A stretch of 64,000 bases of DNA from DASRCB01 sp035653295 (GCA_035653295.1 DASRCB010000315.1:9687-73686); one strand, 5' to 3'; shown: positions 9,716 to 17,620, numbered from the stretch's first letter. Notes: a model not told the origin generated them from the sequence alone. Numbers and translations: made by a program.

Positions 9716-10257
9716 TGCTTCACTCGCGTATAGGTCATGATCCAGTTCGTTTCCCAGGTTTTGCCTCCGTCCTGAGAAAAGGCCTGCTCCCAGCGAGGAT
9801 GATCGGGGGAGGGAACCAGCCAGAGGTAGCGGACGAAGATGTTGCGGCCATTGTAGTCTTCCTGGTCGTAAAACTCGCCGCGGCCGTTCCGGAAGTCCCC
9901 GACTGTTGCGGGCAGTGAAAAGACGCCACTGGCCTGATTCGCCCAGTAGATGCTCCACTGGTGAGACTTGGGATTCCAGGTGCGGACGGTCATCCCTTCG
10001 ATGTGCCCGGTTGGGCTGTCGGCCTCGAATTCGTCCATGTTGGCGCGGCCGCCCCAGACGGGGCGCGCGACCAGGGTCCCATCGAACTCGACCCATTGAT
10101 TCGAGCCGGTGAGCGGATGCAACAGGCGGCGGCTGTGCGCCTTCCACTGCCCGAACTCGAAATCGAAATCATGCTGGCCATCACGCTGCGGGCTGTTCGT
10201 TCCCGCGGGCGCGGCCAGGGCGGCCAGCAGGCAACAGATCGAAATGCGCTGCAACAT
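9712..10257 (-). CDS. Exported protein of unknown function (DUF1579-like)
   Basis: A 181-residue secreted protein with a signal peptide (MLQRISICCLLAALAAPAG). The mature part opens with GQHDFDFEFGQWKAHSRRL, then PLTGSNQWVEFDGT. This resembles the HDF..G.W lipocalin-like proteins often labelled DUF1579, but the assignment is tentative. Trp-rich beta segments (WSIYWANQASGVFSLP, RYLWLVPSPDHPRWEQAFS) fit a beta-barrel binding protein. It is first of the three overlapping minus genes and divergent from the MocR gene, 47 bases away. Confidence 0.6.
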   Translation of the reverse strand: MLQRISICCLLAALAAPAGTNSPQRDGQHDFDFEFGQWKAHSRRLLHPLTGSNQWVEFDGTLVARPVWGGRANMDEFEADSPTGHIEGMTVRTWNPKSHQWSIYWANQASGVFSLPATVGDFRNGRGEFYDQEDYNGRNIFVRYLWLVPSPDHPRWEQAFSQDGGKTWETNWIMTYTRVKQ

Positions 10258-10277
10258 GCTTCGAGGATGCCGCTTTC

Positions 10278-10300
10278 AGTGGTATTTTAAAAGATCCACT
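10278..10300. promoter_or_regulatory. Candidate divergent promoter/operator between the MocR gene and the operon at 10257
   Basis: In the 47-base gap between divergent genes an AT-rich palindrome TTTTAAAA (10285-10292) is flanked by the inverted arms AGTGG (10278-10282) and CCACT (10296-10300). TAAAAT on the minus strand and TATTTT on the plus strand could be overlapping -10 boxes. The layout suggests one site for autoregulation and control of both directions. Binding by the MocR protein is inferred from position only. Confidence 0.45.
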
Positions 10301-10304
10301 TTGT

Positions 10305-11738
10305 ATGCAGCTGACGATACCACTCGCGAAGAACGCCGGTCCGTTGTTCCGCCAGGTCTACGCCGGCCTCCGGGACGCCATTCTCTCCGGCGCACTCGCG
10401 GCCGGGGAGAAGCTGCCTTCCACGCGGGAGCTGGCTGAGCAGCTCGGCGTATCGCGAACCGTCGCGCTGCTCGCATTTGACCAGCTGCTGGCGGAAGGAT
10501 TCGCCCAATCACGCACGGGATCCGGGACGTACGTCGCCCGCGGACTGGCGGAACGCGGCTCCGCAGCCCGTCACGGGTCGGCAAAGCTGCGCTTATCGAC
10601 GTTCGGGCGATCGGCGGCGCTGGCGATGTCGCGGGTCTACGTGCCTGCCCAGCAGAAGCCGGCGCTGCCGTACGACTTCGCCTATGGGCGGAGCGATCTC
10701 GAAACATTCCCGTTCGAACTCTGGCGACGCACACTGTTGCGCTGCGCGCGTAAGGCGCCCGTTTCCGAGCTGCACTATGGGGCCGCCGCCGGGAACGCAC
10801 GTCTTCGCGAGGCGATCTGCGCGCACCTGCGCCGCTCACGCGCTGTTAACTGCGAGGCCTCGCAGGTGATCGTCGTTAATGGCTCGCAGCAGGCGCTCGA
10901 CCTCATTGCACGAGTGCTGATCGAGCCGGGTGATCGCGTAGCCATCGAAGATCCGAGCTATCAGGGAACTCGAGAAGTGCTTCGCGCCGCACGAGCGCGA
11001 CTCGCTCCCGTCGCGGTGGATCGGGATGGACTGAATCCCGAACGGCTGCCGGCCAAAGCACGGCTGGCCTTCGTCACACCATCGCATCAGTTTCCGACCG
11101 GCGCAATTCTCCCGCTTGGCCGGCGGGCGGCTCTTCTCGATTGGGCCCGCCGTAATCGCGCGGTAATCGTCGAAGACGATTACGATGGCGAATTCCGCTA
11201 CGAGGGGCAGCCGCTTGAATCCCTGCAGGGACTCGATCAGGACGGCCGCGTCATCTACATCGGGACATTCTCGCGCACGGTGTTTCCTTCCCTGCGCATC
11301 GGGTACCTGATCGCGCCGGCGGCGCTGGTTCCGGCTTTCACTGCCGCGAAATGGCTTTCCGATCGGCACACCGCCGCGCTGGAACAGGCGACGCTGGCAG
11401 AGTTCATCTCGAGCGGGGCCTATGAGCGCTCGCTGCGCCACGTGCGCAGGAGAACTGCCCTGCGCCGGAGGATGCTGCTGGACGCGATAGCCAAGTGGCT
11501 GGGCGATCGTGTGGAGATCACCGGTGACGGAGCGGGGGCACACGTGGCGCTTTGGCCCAGGGAGGCGGTAGACGAGGAGGCAGCAATTGCCGCCGCCGCG
11601 GCCCGCGGCGTCGGGATTTATGGAATTGCGCCGTATTATCTGCGGCGGCCGTCGCGGACCGGGTTTCTCCTCGGATATTCGCGCATGCGGGAGACTGAAA
11701 TTCGCGAGGGGATCAGCCGCATGAGCCAGGTTTTTTAG
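10305..11738 (+). CDS. MocR-family regulator (GntR winged helix plus class I aminotransferase domain) with Lys-to-Arg at the PLP site
   Basis: The 477-residue protein has an N-terminal GntR winged helix (residues about 12-80: GLRDAILSGALAAGEKLPST, RELAEQLGVSRTVALLAFDQ) joined to an aminotransferase-like effector domain. That domain shows VNGSQQALDL (191-200), VEDDYDGEFRY (289-299) and YIGTFSRTVFPSLRIGY (318-334). MocR proteins such as GabR and PdxR bind PLP through a Lys in GTFSK; here the codon at 11274-11276 is CGC, so R324 replaces it. An internal aldimine is therefore not expected. The gene is divergent from the pyridoxamine-oxidase-like operon, its likely target. Confidence 0.9.
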   Translation: MQLTIPLAKNAGPLFRQVYAGLRDAILSGALAAGEKLPSTRELAEQLGVSRTVALLAFDQLLAEGFAQSRTGSGTYVARGLAERGSAARHGSAKLRLSTFGRSAALAMSRVYVPAQQKPALPYDFAYGRSDLETFPFELWRRTLLRCARKAPVSELHYGAAAGNARLREAICAHLRRSRAVNCEASQVIVVNGSQQALDLIARVLIEPGDRVAIEDPSYQGTREVLRAARARLAPVAVDRDGLNPERLPAKARLAFVTPSHQFPTGAILPLGRRAALLDWARRNRAVIVEDDYDGEFRYEGQPLESLQGLDQDGRVIYIGTFSRTVFPSLRIGYLIAPAALVPAFTAAKWLSDRHTAALEQATLAEFISSGAYERSLRHVRRRTALRRRMLLDAIAKWLGDRVEITGDGAGAHVALWPREAVDEEAAIAAAAARGVGIYGIAPYYLRRPSRTGFLLGYSRMRETEIREGISRMSQVF

Positions 11739-11745
11739 CAGACCA

Positions 11746-11781
11746 GGCGGGCCGGGGGCCCGCCGCAGGGCGAGGCCCTGC
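11746..11781. terminator. Tandem GC-rich hairpins between convergent genes
   Basis: Two perfect hairpins lie back to back. The first has an 8-bp stem, GGCGGGCC (11746-11753) and GGCCCGCC (11757-11764), with a 3-base loop. The second has a 7-bp stem, GCAGGGC (11765-11771) and GCCCTGC (11775-11781), with a GAG loop. They sit between the MocR stop at 11738 and the convergent stop at 11794. No T-tract follows on the plus strand, so either rho-independent termination is weak or the pair is a REP-like repeat. Confidence 0.5.
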
Positions 11782-11793
11782 CCCCCAAAGATC

Positions 11794-12414
11794 CTACAGG
11801 CGCCAGCTCAGCGGATCTTCGTCGGTGAAGGGGACGCCGGGGGTGGGTTTACGCGGTTTTTTCGGCTCCGAAATGGGCGGTTTGGGTTCGTTTGGTTTGG
11901 TCCCCGAGTCCGCCCAGAGGCGTGCGGCGGCGACCACGGCGGCCTGCTTCGCCCGGCGGGCGGCATTCTGGGTAAGTTCACGGGAACAGCGGAGATAAGT
12001 CCGCTCGGCGGCCGCGGCGTAGCGCTTCAGCGTGGTGAAGGCGTCGGCCGTGCGGCCGATGAGAGCGGCGGCGATTCCGGCGTCCGGAGAGGCCGCGCCG
12101 GTATCCGGAGCGCTGGCCAGGCGCTCGAGGACGGCGGCGATGAGGCGATTGGTCCGCTGGAGTTCCCAGCGCGACTGGGTCATCAACTCGACCAGGAAGC
12201 GCTCGTGCTCGGTCGTGGGTTCGAACTCGTCGCGATAGCGAGCGAGGCAGGCATCGAAGTCGGCCTGGTTTTCGTGCGGAAGGACACGGAAACCGCCGGT
12301 CAGGCCGTGTGACACGGCGTTCTGGCTGGAGGTTGTTTTGCCTTCCGGCGTCCGTGGACCGGTAGAGGATTGCGCGTTCTTCTGGTTCGCGAGGATCTGA
12401 ATTGAGGAGCTCAT
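11794..12414 (-). CDS. Acidobacterial 'QNAVSHGLT' family protein, unknown function
   Basis: A 206-residue protein whose N-terminus reads ILANQKNAQSSTGPRTPEGK, then SSQNAVSHGLTGGF. This is a motif of a protein family found in many copies in acidobacterial and planctomycete genomes; its function is unknown. The middle is helical and Ala/Arg-rich. The tail is Pro/Lys-rich (PKPPISEPKKPRKPTP). The start is the ATG at 12414, with GGAGG nine bases upstream; a TTG two codons earlier is less likely. A shorter relative is encoded at 7437-7880. Confidence 0.7.
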   Translation of the reverse strand: MSSSIQILANQKNAQSSTGPRTPEGKTTSSQNAVSHGLTGGFRVLPHENQADFDACLARYRDEFEPTTEHERFLVELMTQSRWELQRTNRLIAAVLERLASAPDTGAASPDAGIAAALIGRTADAFTTLKRYAAAAERTYLRCSRELTQNAARRAKQAAVVAAARLWADSGTKPNEPKPPISEPKKPRKPTPGVPFTDEDPLSWRL

Positions 12415-12555
12415 GGACAAAGCCCTCCTTTCTCGTCCAAAAAGCTATCATGCGAGGCGGCGATAACGAACTTAGGAGGATCTCGATTTCGGCTGTACCG
12501 ACATGCTGCGATTAGAGATACAAGTTTTTCATGAGATGTGTGACCAGCCGTTGAA

Positions 12556-12582
12556 TGGTATAGAGGTATAATTTATCTACCA
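12556..12582 (+). promoter_or_regulatory. Promoter and possible operator of the vapBC pair
   Basis: TATAAT (12567-12572) lies nine bases before the vapB ATG at 12582, giving an essentially leaderless transcript. Short inverted arms TGGTA (12556-12560) and TACCA (12578-12582) bracket the hexamer, as expected for an autorepressed antitoxin promoter. The arms are only five bases long, so operator function is tentative. Confidence 0.5.
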
Positions 12583-12854
12583 TGGGCTTAAACATCAAGA
12601 ATACGGAGGTGGAGAGGCTGGCCGCCGAGGTCGCCCGGATGGCAAGCGAATCAAAAACAGAAGCGATACGCCGCGCGTTGCTCGAGCGCCGTGAGCGGCT
12701 TCAGGCGCAGGCGGGATATCGGCGCGGCCGCAGGAGTCTTTCCGAGTACCTCGGACGACAGGTTTGGCCACTCGTCCCACAGGCCGAGTTAGGTCGCACG
12801 CTCACGACGGCTGAGGAAGATGACATTCTCGGCTACGGTGGTCAGGGCTGGTAA
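12582..12854 (+). CDS. VapB-type antitoxin
   Basis: A 90-residue antitoxin of the Rv0623/VapB type (ribbon-helix-helix). The N-terminal stretch MGLNIKNTEVERLAAEVARM followed by ESKTEAIRRALLERRERL is diagnostic of this group. The C-terminal half (LSEYLGRQVWPLVPQAELGR) should wrap the toxin. The toxin gene starts three bases after the stop codon. In this family the antitoxin neutralises the RNase and, with the toxin, represses the operon. Confidence 0.85.
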   Translation: MGLNIKNTEVERLAAEVARMASESKTEAIRRALLERRERLQAQAGYRRGRRSLSEYLGRQVWPLVPQAELGRTLTTAEEDDILGYGGQGW

Positions 12855-12857
12855 GCG

Positions 12858-13247
12858 ATGGTTCTGGATACATCCTCGATTGTCGCCCTGCACCTGAAAG
12901 AGGCCGGCTACGAGCGGCTTATCGAAGCGATTGAAGGGGCGCGCGTGATCCTCGTTGGAGCGCCGACTGTGCTTGAATCAGCAATGGTCCTGAGCTCTCG
13001 CATGGGCCAGGATGCGCGTTCATTGCTTTTTGCTTTTCTGCGCCGCATCGAAGCGGAGATCGTTCCTTTCAGCGAGGAGCATGTCCATGCCGCTACGACC
13101 GCGTTCCTGCGGTTTGGCAGGGGCCGGCATCCCGCACGCCTGAATTTTGGCGATTGTATGTCCTATGCCGTCGCGTTGCTGGCCGGTGTGTCTTTGCTGT
13201 TCACAGGAGATGACTTCAAAAGAACCGATATCGAGGCGGCATGTTGA
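12858..13247 (+). CDS. VapC-type PIN-domain ribonuclease toxin
   Basis: A 129-residue PIN-domain RNase. The four acidic active-site positions are present: D4 in MVLDTSS, E40 in TVLESAMV, D99 in LNFGDCMSYA and D118/D119 in FTGDDF. Length and motif spacing are normal for VapC, so it looks intact. Such toxins cut tRNA or rRNA and require Mg2+. It is co-transcribed with the antitoxin upstream. Confidence 0.9.
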   Translation: MVLDTSSIVALHLKEAGYERLIEAIEGARVILVGAPTVLESAMVLSSRMGQDARSLLFAFLRRIEAEIVPFSEEHVHAATTAFLRFGRGRHPARLNFGDCMSYAVALLAGVSLLFTGDDFKRTDIEAAC

Positions 13248-13310
13248 CCGCCACATGACTGAATACCCGTCATCCCGCCCGCCCTATCCCGTTGATTTCC
13301 AAGCCCCCGT

Positions 13311-13339
13311 TTGACAACGCGGTCCCGGTTCGGTAAGCT
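13311..13339 (+). promoter_or_regulatory. Promoter of the rplM-rpsI operon
   Basis: A perfect -35 TTGACA (13311-13316) is followed after 17 bases by TAAGCT (13334-13339). The start site would be near 13346, leaving a leader of about 33 bases before rplM. Confidence 0.6.
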
Positions 13340-13378
13340 GAATGATTTGTAAGTCTCGAACGGAGAACGTCTGTCTGT

Positions 13379-13810
13379 ATGAACACCCATTTCCCGAGCC
13401 GCGATGAAATCGCTCGGCAGTGGCATGTGATCGATGCCGAAAACCAGGTTCTCGGCCGCGTTGCCAGCAAGGCGGCCATGCTCCTGATGGGCAAGCACAA
13501 GCCCACCTACACGCCCTTCTTGGACACGGGCGATCACGTGATCGTCATCAATGCCGACAAAGTGCGACTCACCGGCCGCAAGGAAGAGCAGAAGCTTTAT
13601 CGGCGGCACAGCGGCTATCCGGGTGGCCTGGTCGAGGTTAGCGCCCGAAAGGTGCGCGCGGCGCGGCCGATCAAGATGATCGAGGACGCCGTCTCTGGCA
13701 TGCTGCCCAAGACGAAACTCGGCAAACACATGTATCGCAAGCTGAAGGTGTACCCCGGCGACAAGCATCCGCATCAAGCGCAGAAGCCGGCCGCCCTCGC
13801 TATCGGCTAA
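13379..13810 (+). CDS. rplM: 50S ribosomal protein L13
   Basis: L13 is an early-assembly protein of the large ribosomal subunit. The 143-residue sequence has family hallmarks: WHVIDAENQVLGRVASKAA, KHKPTYTPFLDTGDHVIVIN and the C-terminal MLPKTKLGKHMYRKLKVYPG. Its length is normal. rpsI follows after 17 bases, the usual pair. Confidence 0.98.
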   Translation: MNTHFPSRDEIARQWHVIDAENQVLGRVASKAAMLLMGKHKPTYTPFLDTGDHVIVINADKVRLTGRKEEQKLYRRHSGYPGGLVEVSARKVRAARPIKMIEDAVSGMLPKTKLGKHMYRKLKVYPGDKHPHQAQKPAALAIG

Positions 13811-13827
13811 TTGGAGAAGAGAAGAGA

Positions 13828-14226
13828 GTGCCAGCAACGTTAGTTCAGTATCTGGGGACGGGGCGCCGTAAGACGTCCACCGCCCGCATTTTTCTGCGCA
13901 ACGGCAAAGGCCAGATCACGGTGAATGGCCGGCCGTTTGACAACTACTTCCCGAGCGAATCGGCGCGCGCCATCGTGCGCCAGCCGCTGCTCGCCGCGGA
14001 AGTGGCCGACAGGTTCGATGTTCTGATTCTGGCCGATGGCGGCGGCGTGACCGGTCAGGCCGGCGCCGCGCGGCTGGGCATCGCCCGCGCGCTTATCGAA
14101 TTCAATTCCGAACTTCGCGGCCGCCTCAAGTCGGCCGGCTTCCTCACTCGCGACCCCCGGGCTCACGAGCGCAAGAAGTACGGCCAGAAGGGCGCGCGCC
14201 GCCGGTTCCAGTTCTCGAAACGTTAG
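13828..14226 (+). CDS. rpsI: 30S ribosomal protein S9
   Basis: S9 lies in the small-subunit head and its C-terminal tail reaches the P-site tRNA. The 132-residue protein begins with a GTG codon preceded by purine-rich GAGAAGAGAAGAGA. It has YLGTGRRKTSTARIFL near the start, GQAGAARLGIARALIEFN in the middle, and the invariant basic end FQFSKR. Confidence 0.98.
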   Translation: MPATLVQYLGTGRRKTSTARIFLRNGKGQITVNGRPFDNYFPSESARAIVRQPLLAAEVADRFDVLILADGGGVTGQAGAARLGIARALIEFNSELRGRLKSAGFLTRDPRAHERKKYGQKGARRRFQFSKR

Positions 14227-14384
14227 CAGGTGCGGTAGTCTGGCCGCGGGCGCTGAGCCCGGCGTTCTTTCCTCCCTTCCTGCTCGACATTCCGCCTGCT
14301 CGCGGGGCGCAAATTCCGCTTTGGGCCGCGCCTCCGGAGCAGCATGCGGAGTGAAACCGTCAACCTACGATTCAAGGAGGCAGT

Positions 14385-15287
14385 TTGCCGTCAATTTCGA
14401 TGAAGGAACTGCTCGAAGCCGGCGTTCACTTCGGGCACCAGACCAAGCGCTGGAATCCAAAGATGAAGGAATACATCTTTGGCGAACGTAACGGGATCTA
14501 CATCGTCGATCTCCAGAAAACCCTCAAACTTTTCAAAGACGCCATGCGCTTCGTGGCCGAACAGGCCGCGCTCGGCAAGAACGTGCTGTTCGTCGGCACC
14601 AAGCGCCAGGCGCAGGAAGCCGTCGCCGAAGAGGCTGGCCGGTGCGGGCAGTATTACATCAACCAGCGCTGGCTGGGCGGTCTGCTGACCAACTTCTCCA
14701 CCGTGCAGCGCTCCATCAAGCGCCTCAAGGAGCTGGAGGCGATGGCCGCCGAAGGCTCGTGGGAAGGCCGCGCGAAGAAAGAAGTCGGCCGCCTCGAGCG
14801 CGAGCGCAAACATCTGGACCAGAATCTCGCCGGTATCAAGGACATGCCCGGCCTTCCGGACCTCATGTTCGTGATCGATTCGAACAAAGAGGCGATTGCC
14901 GTCAAGGAAGCCCGCAAGCTGTCCATCCCCGTGGTTGCCGTTGTGGACACCAACTGCGATCCCGACGAAGTGGACTGGGTGATTCCGGGCAACGATGACG
15001 CGCTCCGCGCCATTCGCTTGTTCACCACCAAGGTCGCGGATGCCGTGGTTGAAGGCCGCCAGCTCGCCACCGAGCAGGACTTCCGCCCCGAGAAGGTGGT
15101 CACCGACGAAACGCCGGCGCAGGAAGAGTTCACGCAGTACGCGCACTTCGATCCGAATCAGCTGGACGAGCTCATGTCCGAGAGTCTGTCGGACGAGGAT
15201 TTGCCGTCCATGTCGCTGCCGCGGAAGGGACCCGGAACCGAAACGCCGGCCGCCGAGCCCGTCACCACCACGCGCGGCGAGGTCTGA
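14385..15287 (+). CDS. rpsB: 30S ribosomal protein S2
   Basis: S2 binds late at the back of the small subunit. The 300-residue protein has MKELLEAGVHFGHQTKRWNP near the start, YINQRWLGGLLTNF in the middle and PVVAVVDTNCDPD further on. A TTG start is chosen because a perfect AAGGAGG (14374-14380) lies four bases before it. The alternative ATG at 14400 would leave that site at unusual spacing and cut the conserved PSIS start. The C-terminal 50 residues form an acidic extension beyond the core. The 158-base gap upstream holds a weak hairpin at about 14245-14260 but nothing else clear. Confidence 0.97.
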   Translation: MPSISMKELLEAGVHFGHQTKRWNPKMKEYIFGERNGIYIVDLQKTLKLFKDAMRFVAEQAALGKNVLFVGTKRQAQEAVAEEAGRCGQYYINQRWLGGLLTNFSTVQRSIKRLKELEAMAAEGSWEGRAKKEVGRLERERKHLDQNLAGIKDMPGLPDLMFVIDSNKEAIAVKEARKLSIPVVAVVDTNCDPDEVDWVIPGNDDALRAIRLFTTKVADAVVEGRQLATEQDFRPEKVVTDETPAQEEFTQYAHFDPNQLDELMSESLSDEDLPSMSLPRKGPGTETPAAEPVTTTRGEV

Positions 15288-15319
15288 TCCGCCCGCGGGC
15301 TTCGGCGAACACAGGAATC

Positions 15320-15967
15320 ATGACAACAATGGAAATCAGCGCGAAATTAGTGAAAGAGCTCCGCGACCGTACGGGCGCGGGCATGATGGAGTGCAAGAAG
15401 GCGCTCGTCCAGGCCAACGGCGACCTGGCCGAGGCCGAAATCATCCTGCGCAAGAGCGGCGTGGCGGGCGCTTCGAAGAAGGCCGGCCGCGCCACGCGCC
15501 AGGGCGTCATCGGCTCTTACATCCATCAGGGATCGCAGCTCGGCGTGCTCATCGAAGTGAACTGCGAATCCGACTTCGTTGCTCGCACCGGCGACTTTCA
15601 GGATCTGGTGAAGGACCTCGCCATGCAGGTGGCAGCAGCCGATCCGCAGTTCATCCGCCGCGAGGACGTCACGCCGGAAGCGCTGGAGCGCGAAAAGGAC
15701 ATCCAGCGCGGGCGGGCGCTTCAGGAAGGCAAGCCGGAGAAGATCGTCGAGAAGGTGATCGAAGGCCGCATGAACAAGTTCTATGAGGAGGTCTGTCTTT
15801 ACGAGCAGCCCTTTATCAAGGACAACACGACGACCATCGCCGACCTGATCAAGACCAAAATCGCCAAGCTGGGCGAGAACATTTCGGTTTCGCGGTTCGT
15901 GCGCTTCAAGGTGGGCGACATGGCCGTGATCGAAGAGACCGCAGAGACGACGCCTCCCGCGGCCTGA
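15320..15967 (+). CDS. tsf: Translation elongation factor Ts
   Basis: EF-Ts exchanges GDP for GTP on EF-Tu. The 215-residue protein has the N-terminal UBA-like part LVKELRDRTGAGMMECKKAL and the core VNCESDFVARTGDFQ. It is the short form, about 70 residues smaller than the E. coli protein, as in several deep-branching phyla. It starts 32 bases after rpsB and precedes pyrH by 27 bases. Confidence 0.97.
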   Translation: MTTMEISAKLVKELRDRTGAGMMECKKALVQANGDLAEAEIILRKSGVAGASKKAGRATRQGVIGSYIHQGSQLGVLIEVNCESDFVARTGDFQDLVKDLAMQVAAADPQFIRREDVTPEALEREKDIQRGRALQEGKPEKIVEKVIEGRMNKFYEEVCLYEQPFIKDNTTTIADLIKTKIAKLGENISVSRFVRFKVGDMAVIEETAETTPPAA

Positions 15968-15994
15968 ACCGGCCCGCGTGCAGGCGAGCGGCGC

Positions 15995-16702
15995 ATGCCC
16001 CGATACAATCGCATTCTGCTGAAGATCAGCGGCGAGGCCATGGCCGGCCAGGGCTCGTTCGGCATCGATGCCGGGCGGGTCCAGGCACTCGCCGAAGAAG
16101 TGGCCGATGTCGCGCGGACAGGCGTGCAGATGGGGCTTGTGGTCGGCGGCGGCAACTTCTTTCGGGGCGTGGCTGCGGCGGCTCGCAATATGGACCGCGT
16201 CACGGCGGATCACATGGGCATGCTGGCGACGGTGATCAACGCGCTCGCCCTGCAGGACGCGCTGGAAAAGGCCGGCGTGCCGACCCGAGTGATGACCGCC
16301 ATTCAGATGCACCAGGTGGCCGAGCCCTATATCCGCCGCCGCGCGATTCGCCATCTGGAAAAGGGGCGGATCGTCGTGTTCGCCGCCGGCACGTCGAACC
16401 CGTATTTCTCAACCGACACCGCCGCGACCCTCCGGGCGCTGGAGATCCACGCCGAGATCATCGCCAAGGCCACCCGCGTGGACGGGGTGTATGACAAGGA
16501 TCCTCTGCGGTACCCCGACGCGGTGCGGTACACCGAAATCAGCTATCTCGATGTGCTGGCCAAAGCGCTGGGCGTGATGGATGCATCGGCGGTGGCCATG
16601 TGCCGCGACAATCACCTTCCCATCACCGTTTTCAACCTGAATCAATTCGGCAACATCAAGCGTATGGCCCAGGGCGAGCCCGTGGGCACGATCATTCGGT
16701 AA
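15995..16702 (+). CDS. pyrH: UMP kinase
   Basis: PyrH phosphorylates UMP to UDP. The 235-residue protein has the amino-acid-kinase fold: ILLKISGEAMAGQGSFGID at the start, GLVVGGGNFFRG for phosphate binding, and ATRVDGVYDKDP towards the C-terminus. It closes the rpsB-tsf-pyrH group. The ribosome recycling factor gene frr, which often follows pyrH, is not here; the next gene is an exported HbpS-like protein. Confidence 0.97.
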   Translation: MPRYNRILLKISGEAMAGQGSFGIDAGRVQALAEEVADVARTGVQMGLVVGGGNFFRGVAAAARNMDRVTADHMGMLATVINALALQDALEKAGVPTRVMTAIQMHQVAEPYIRRRAIRHLEKGRIVVFAAGTSNPYFSTDTAATLRALEIHAEIIAKATRVDGVYDKDPLRYPDAVRYTEISYLDVLAKALGVMDASAVAMCRDNHLPITVFNLNQFGNIKRMAQGEPVGTIIR

Positions 16703-16751
16703 GGCCGGCTACAATCCCAATTTTCACGTGACTTCGCGCCGTCTCGTGCCA

Positions 16752-16784
16752 TAAAATCTGTTGTCCCCCTCAGGACAACGGAGG
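16752..16784 (+). promoter_or_regulatory. Promoter with an inverted repeat next to the ribosome-binding site
   Basis: TAAAAT (16752-16757) could be a -10. A perfect 7-bp inverted repeat follows, GTTGTCC (16760-16766) and GGACAAC (16773-16779), with a 6-base loop. It covers the predicted start site and directly touches the Shine-Dalgarno GGAGG (16780-16784) of the gene at 16791. It could be an operator or an RNA hairpin that affects ribosome access. Confidence 0.5.
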
Positions 16785-16790
16785 AAATCT

Positions 16791-17579
16791 ATGAAGAGCA
16801 GCAGATGCTGCATTCCTGCGGCAGCGTGCGCCCTGGCAATGGTCAGCGCCGGCGCGCTGCGGGCAGACAATGACGCTGACTGTAGCGGCCTGCCGTCGCA
16901 CGACGCGCTTCAGGCGGCGCTGAAATCGGCGCAATCCCAGTCCAACGGCGGCTTCGGCCTGAACATGTGGGCCACCGTGGTCAACCGCGATGGGGTTGTT
17001 TGCGCGGTGGCGTTCACCGGTAATTCACGGGGCGACCAGTGGCCCGGCAGCCGCGTCATCTCGGCCCAGAAGGCGAACACGGCCAACGCGTTCAGCCTGC
17101 CTGGGCTGGCGCTGTCGACGGCGAATCTCTACAGCGCGGTGCAGCCCGGCGGCAGTCTGTACGGGTTGCAGCACAGCAACCCCGTGGATACCTCGGTCGC
17201 CTACAAAGGCCCGGCGTCGCAGTTCGGGCAGAATAACGATCCCATGGTGGGCAACCGCATCGGCGGCGTGAATGTGTTCGGCGGGGGGCTGGCGCTGTAC
17301 AACTCGCGCCATCAGTTGCTGGGCGGACTCGGGGTCAGCGGCGATTCATCCTGCGCCGATCACAACATCGCCTGGGAAACGCGCAGCACACTGAAGCTCG
17401 ATTACGTTCCTTCGGCGACCTCGGTGAGCGGCGACAGCACGCGTCCGGACAATATCGTGTATGACATCACGCCGGCGCCGAACGAAATGGAAGGAATCAG
17501 CGGCAGCGGATGGGGTCATCCGGTTTGCAGTGCCGCGGCGAAAGCGGTCGCGGCAGGTCTGCCGTTAACCCGGCACTAG
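16791..17579 (+). CDS. Exported HbpS/GlcG-family (heme-binding-like) protein
   Basis: A 262-residue exported protein of the GlcG/HbpS family. The start at 16791 has GGAGG six bases upstream; an upstream in-frame start at 16761 would fall inside the inverted repeat and is rejected. The signal peptide is CCIPAAACALAMVSAGALRA. The core shows MWATVVNRDGVVCAVAFTGN, AQKANTANAFSL and GGVNVFGGGLALYN, the HbpS/GlcG pattern. HbpS in Streptomyces is an extracellular heme-binding, redox-sensing protein paired with a sensor kinase, and a membrane sensor kinase is encoded convergently next door. Heme binding here is unproven. Confidence 0.75.
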   Translation: MKSSRCCIPAAACALAMVSAGALRADNDADCSGLPSHDALQAALKSAQSQSNGGFGLNMWATVVNRDGVVCAVAFTGNSRGDQWPGSRVISAQKANTANAFSLPGLALSTANLYSAVQPGGSLYGLQHSNPVDTSVAYKGPASQFGQNNDPMVGNRIGGVNVFGGGLALYNSRHQLLGGLGVSGDSSCADHNIAWETRSTLKLDYVPSATSVSGDSTRPDNIVYDITPAPNEMEGISGSGWGHPVCSAAAKAVAAGLPLTRH

Positions 17580-17620
17580 TTTAGGGGGCGCGGGCCGACT
17601 CCCGGCGGACGGCGCCAGTG

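Noticed and set aside
14227..14384. Possible ribosomal-protein leader or attenuator before rpsB
   Set aside because: A short GC hairpin is visible, but no conserved leader structure could be recognised by eye.
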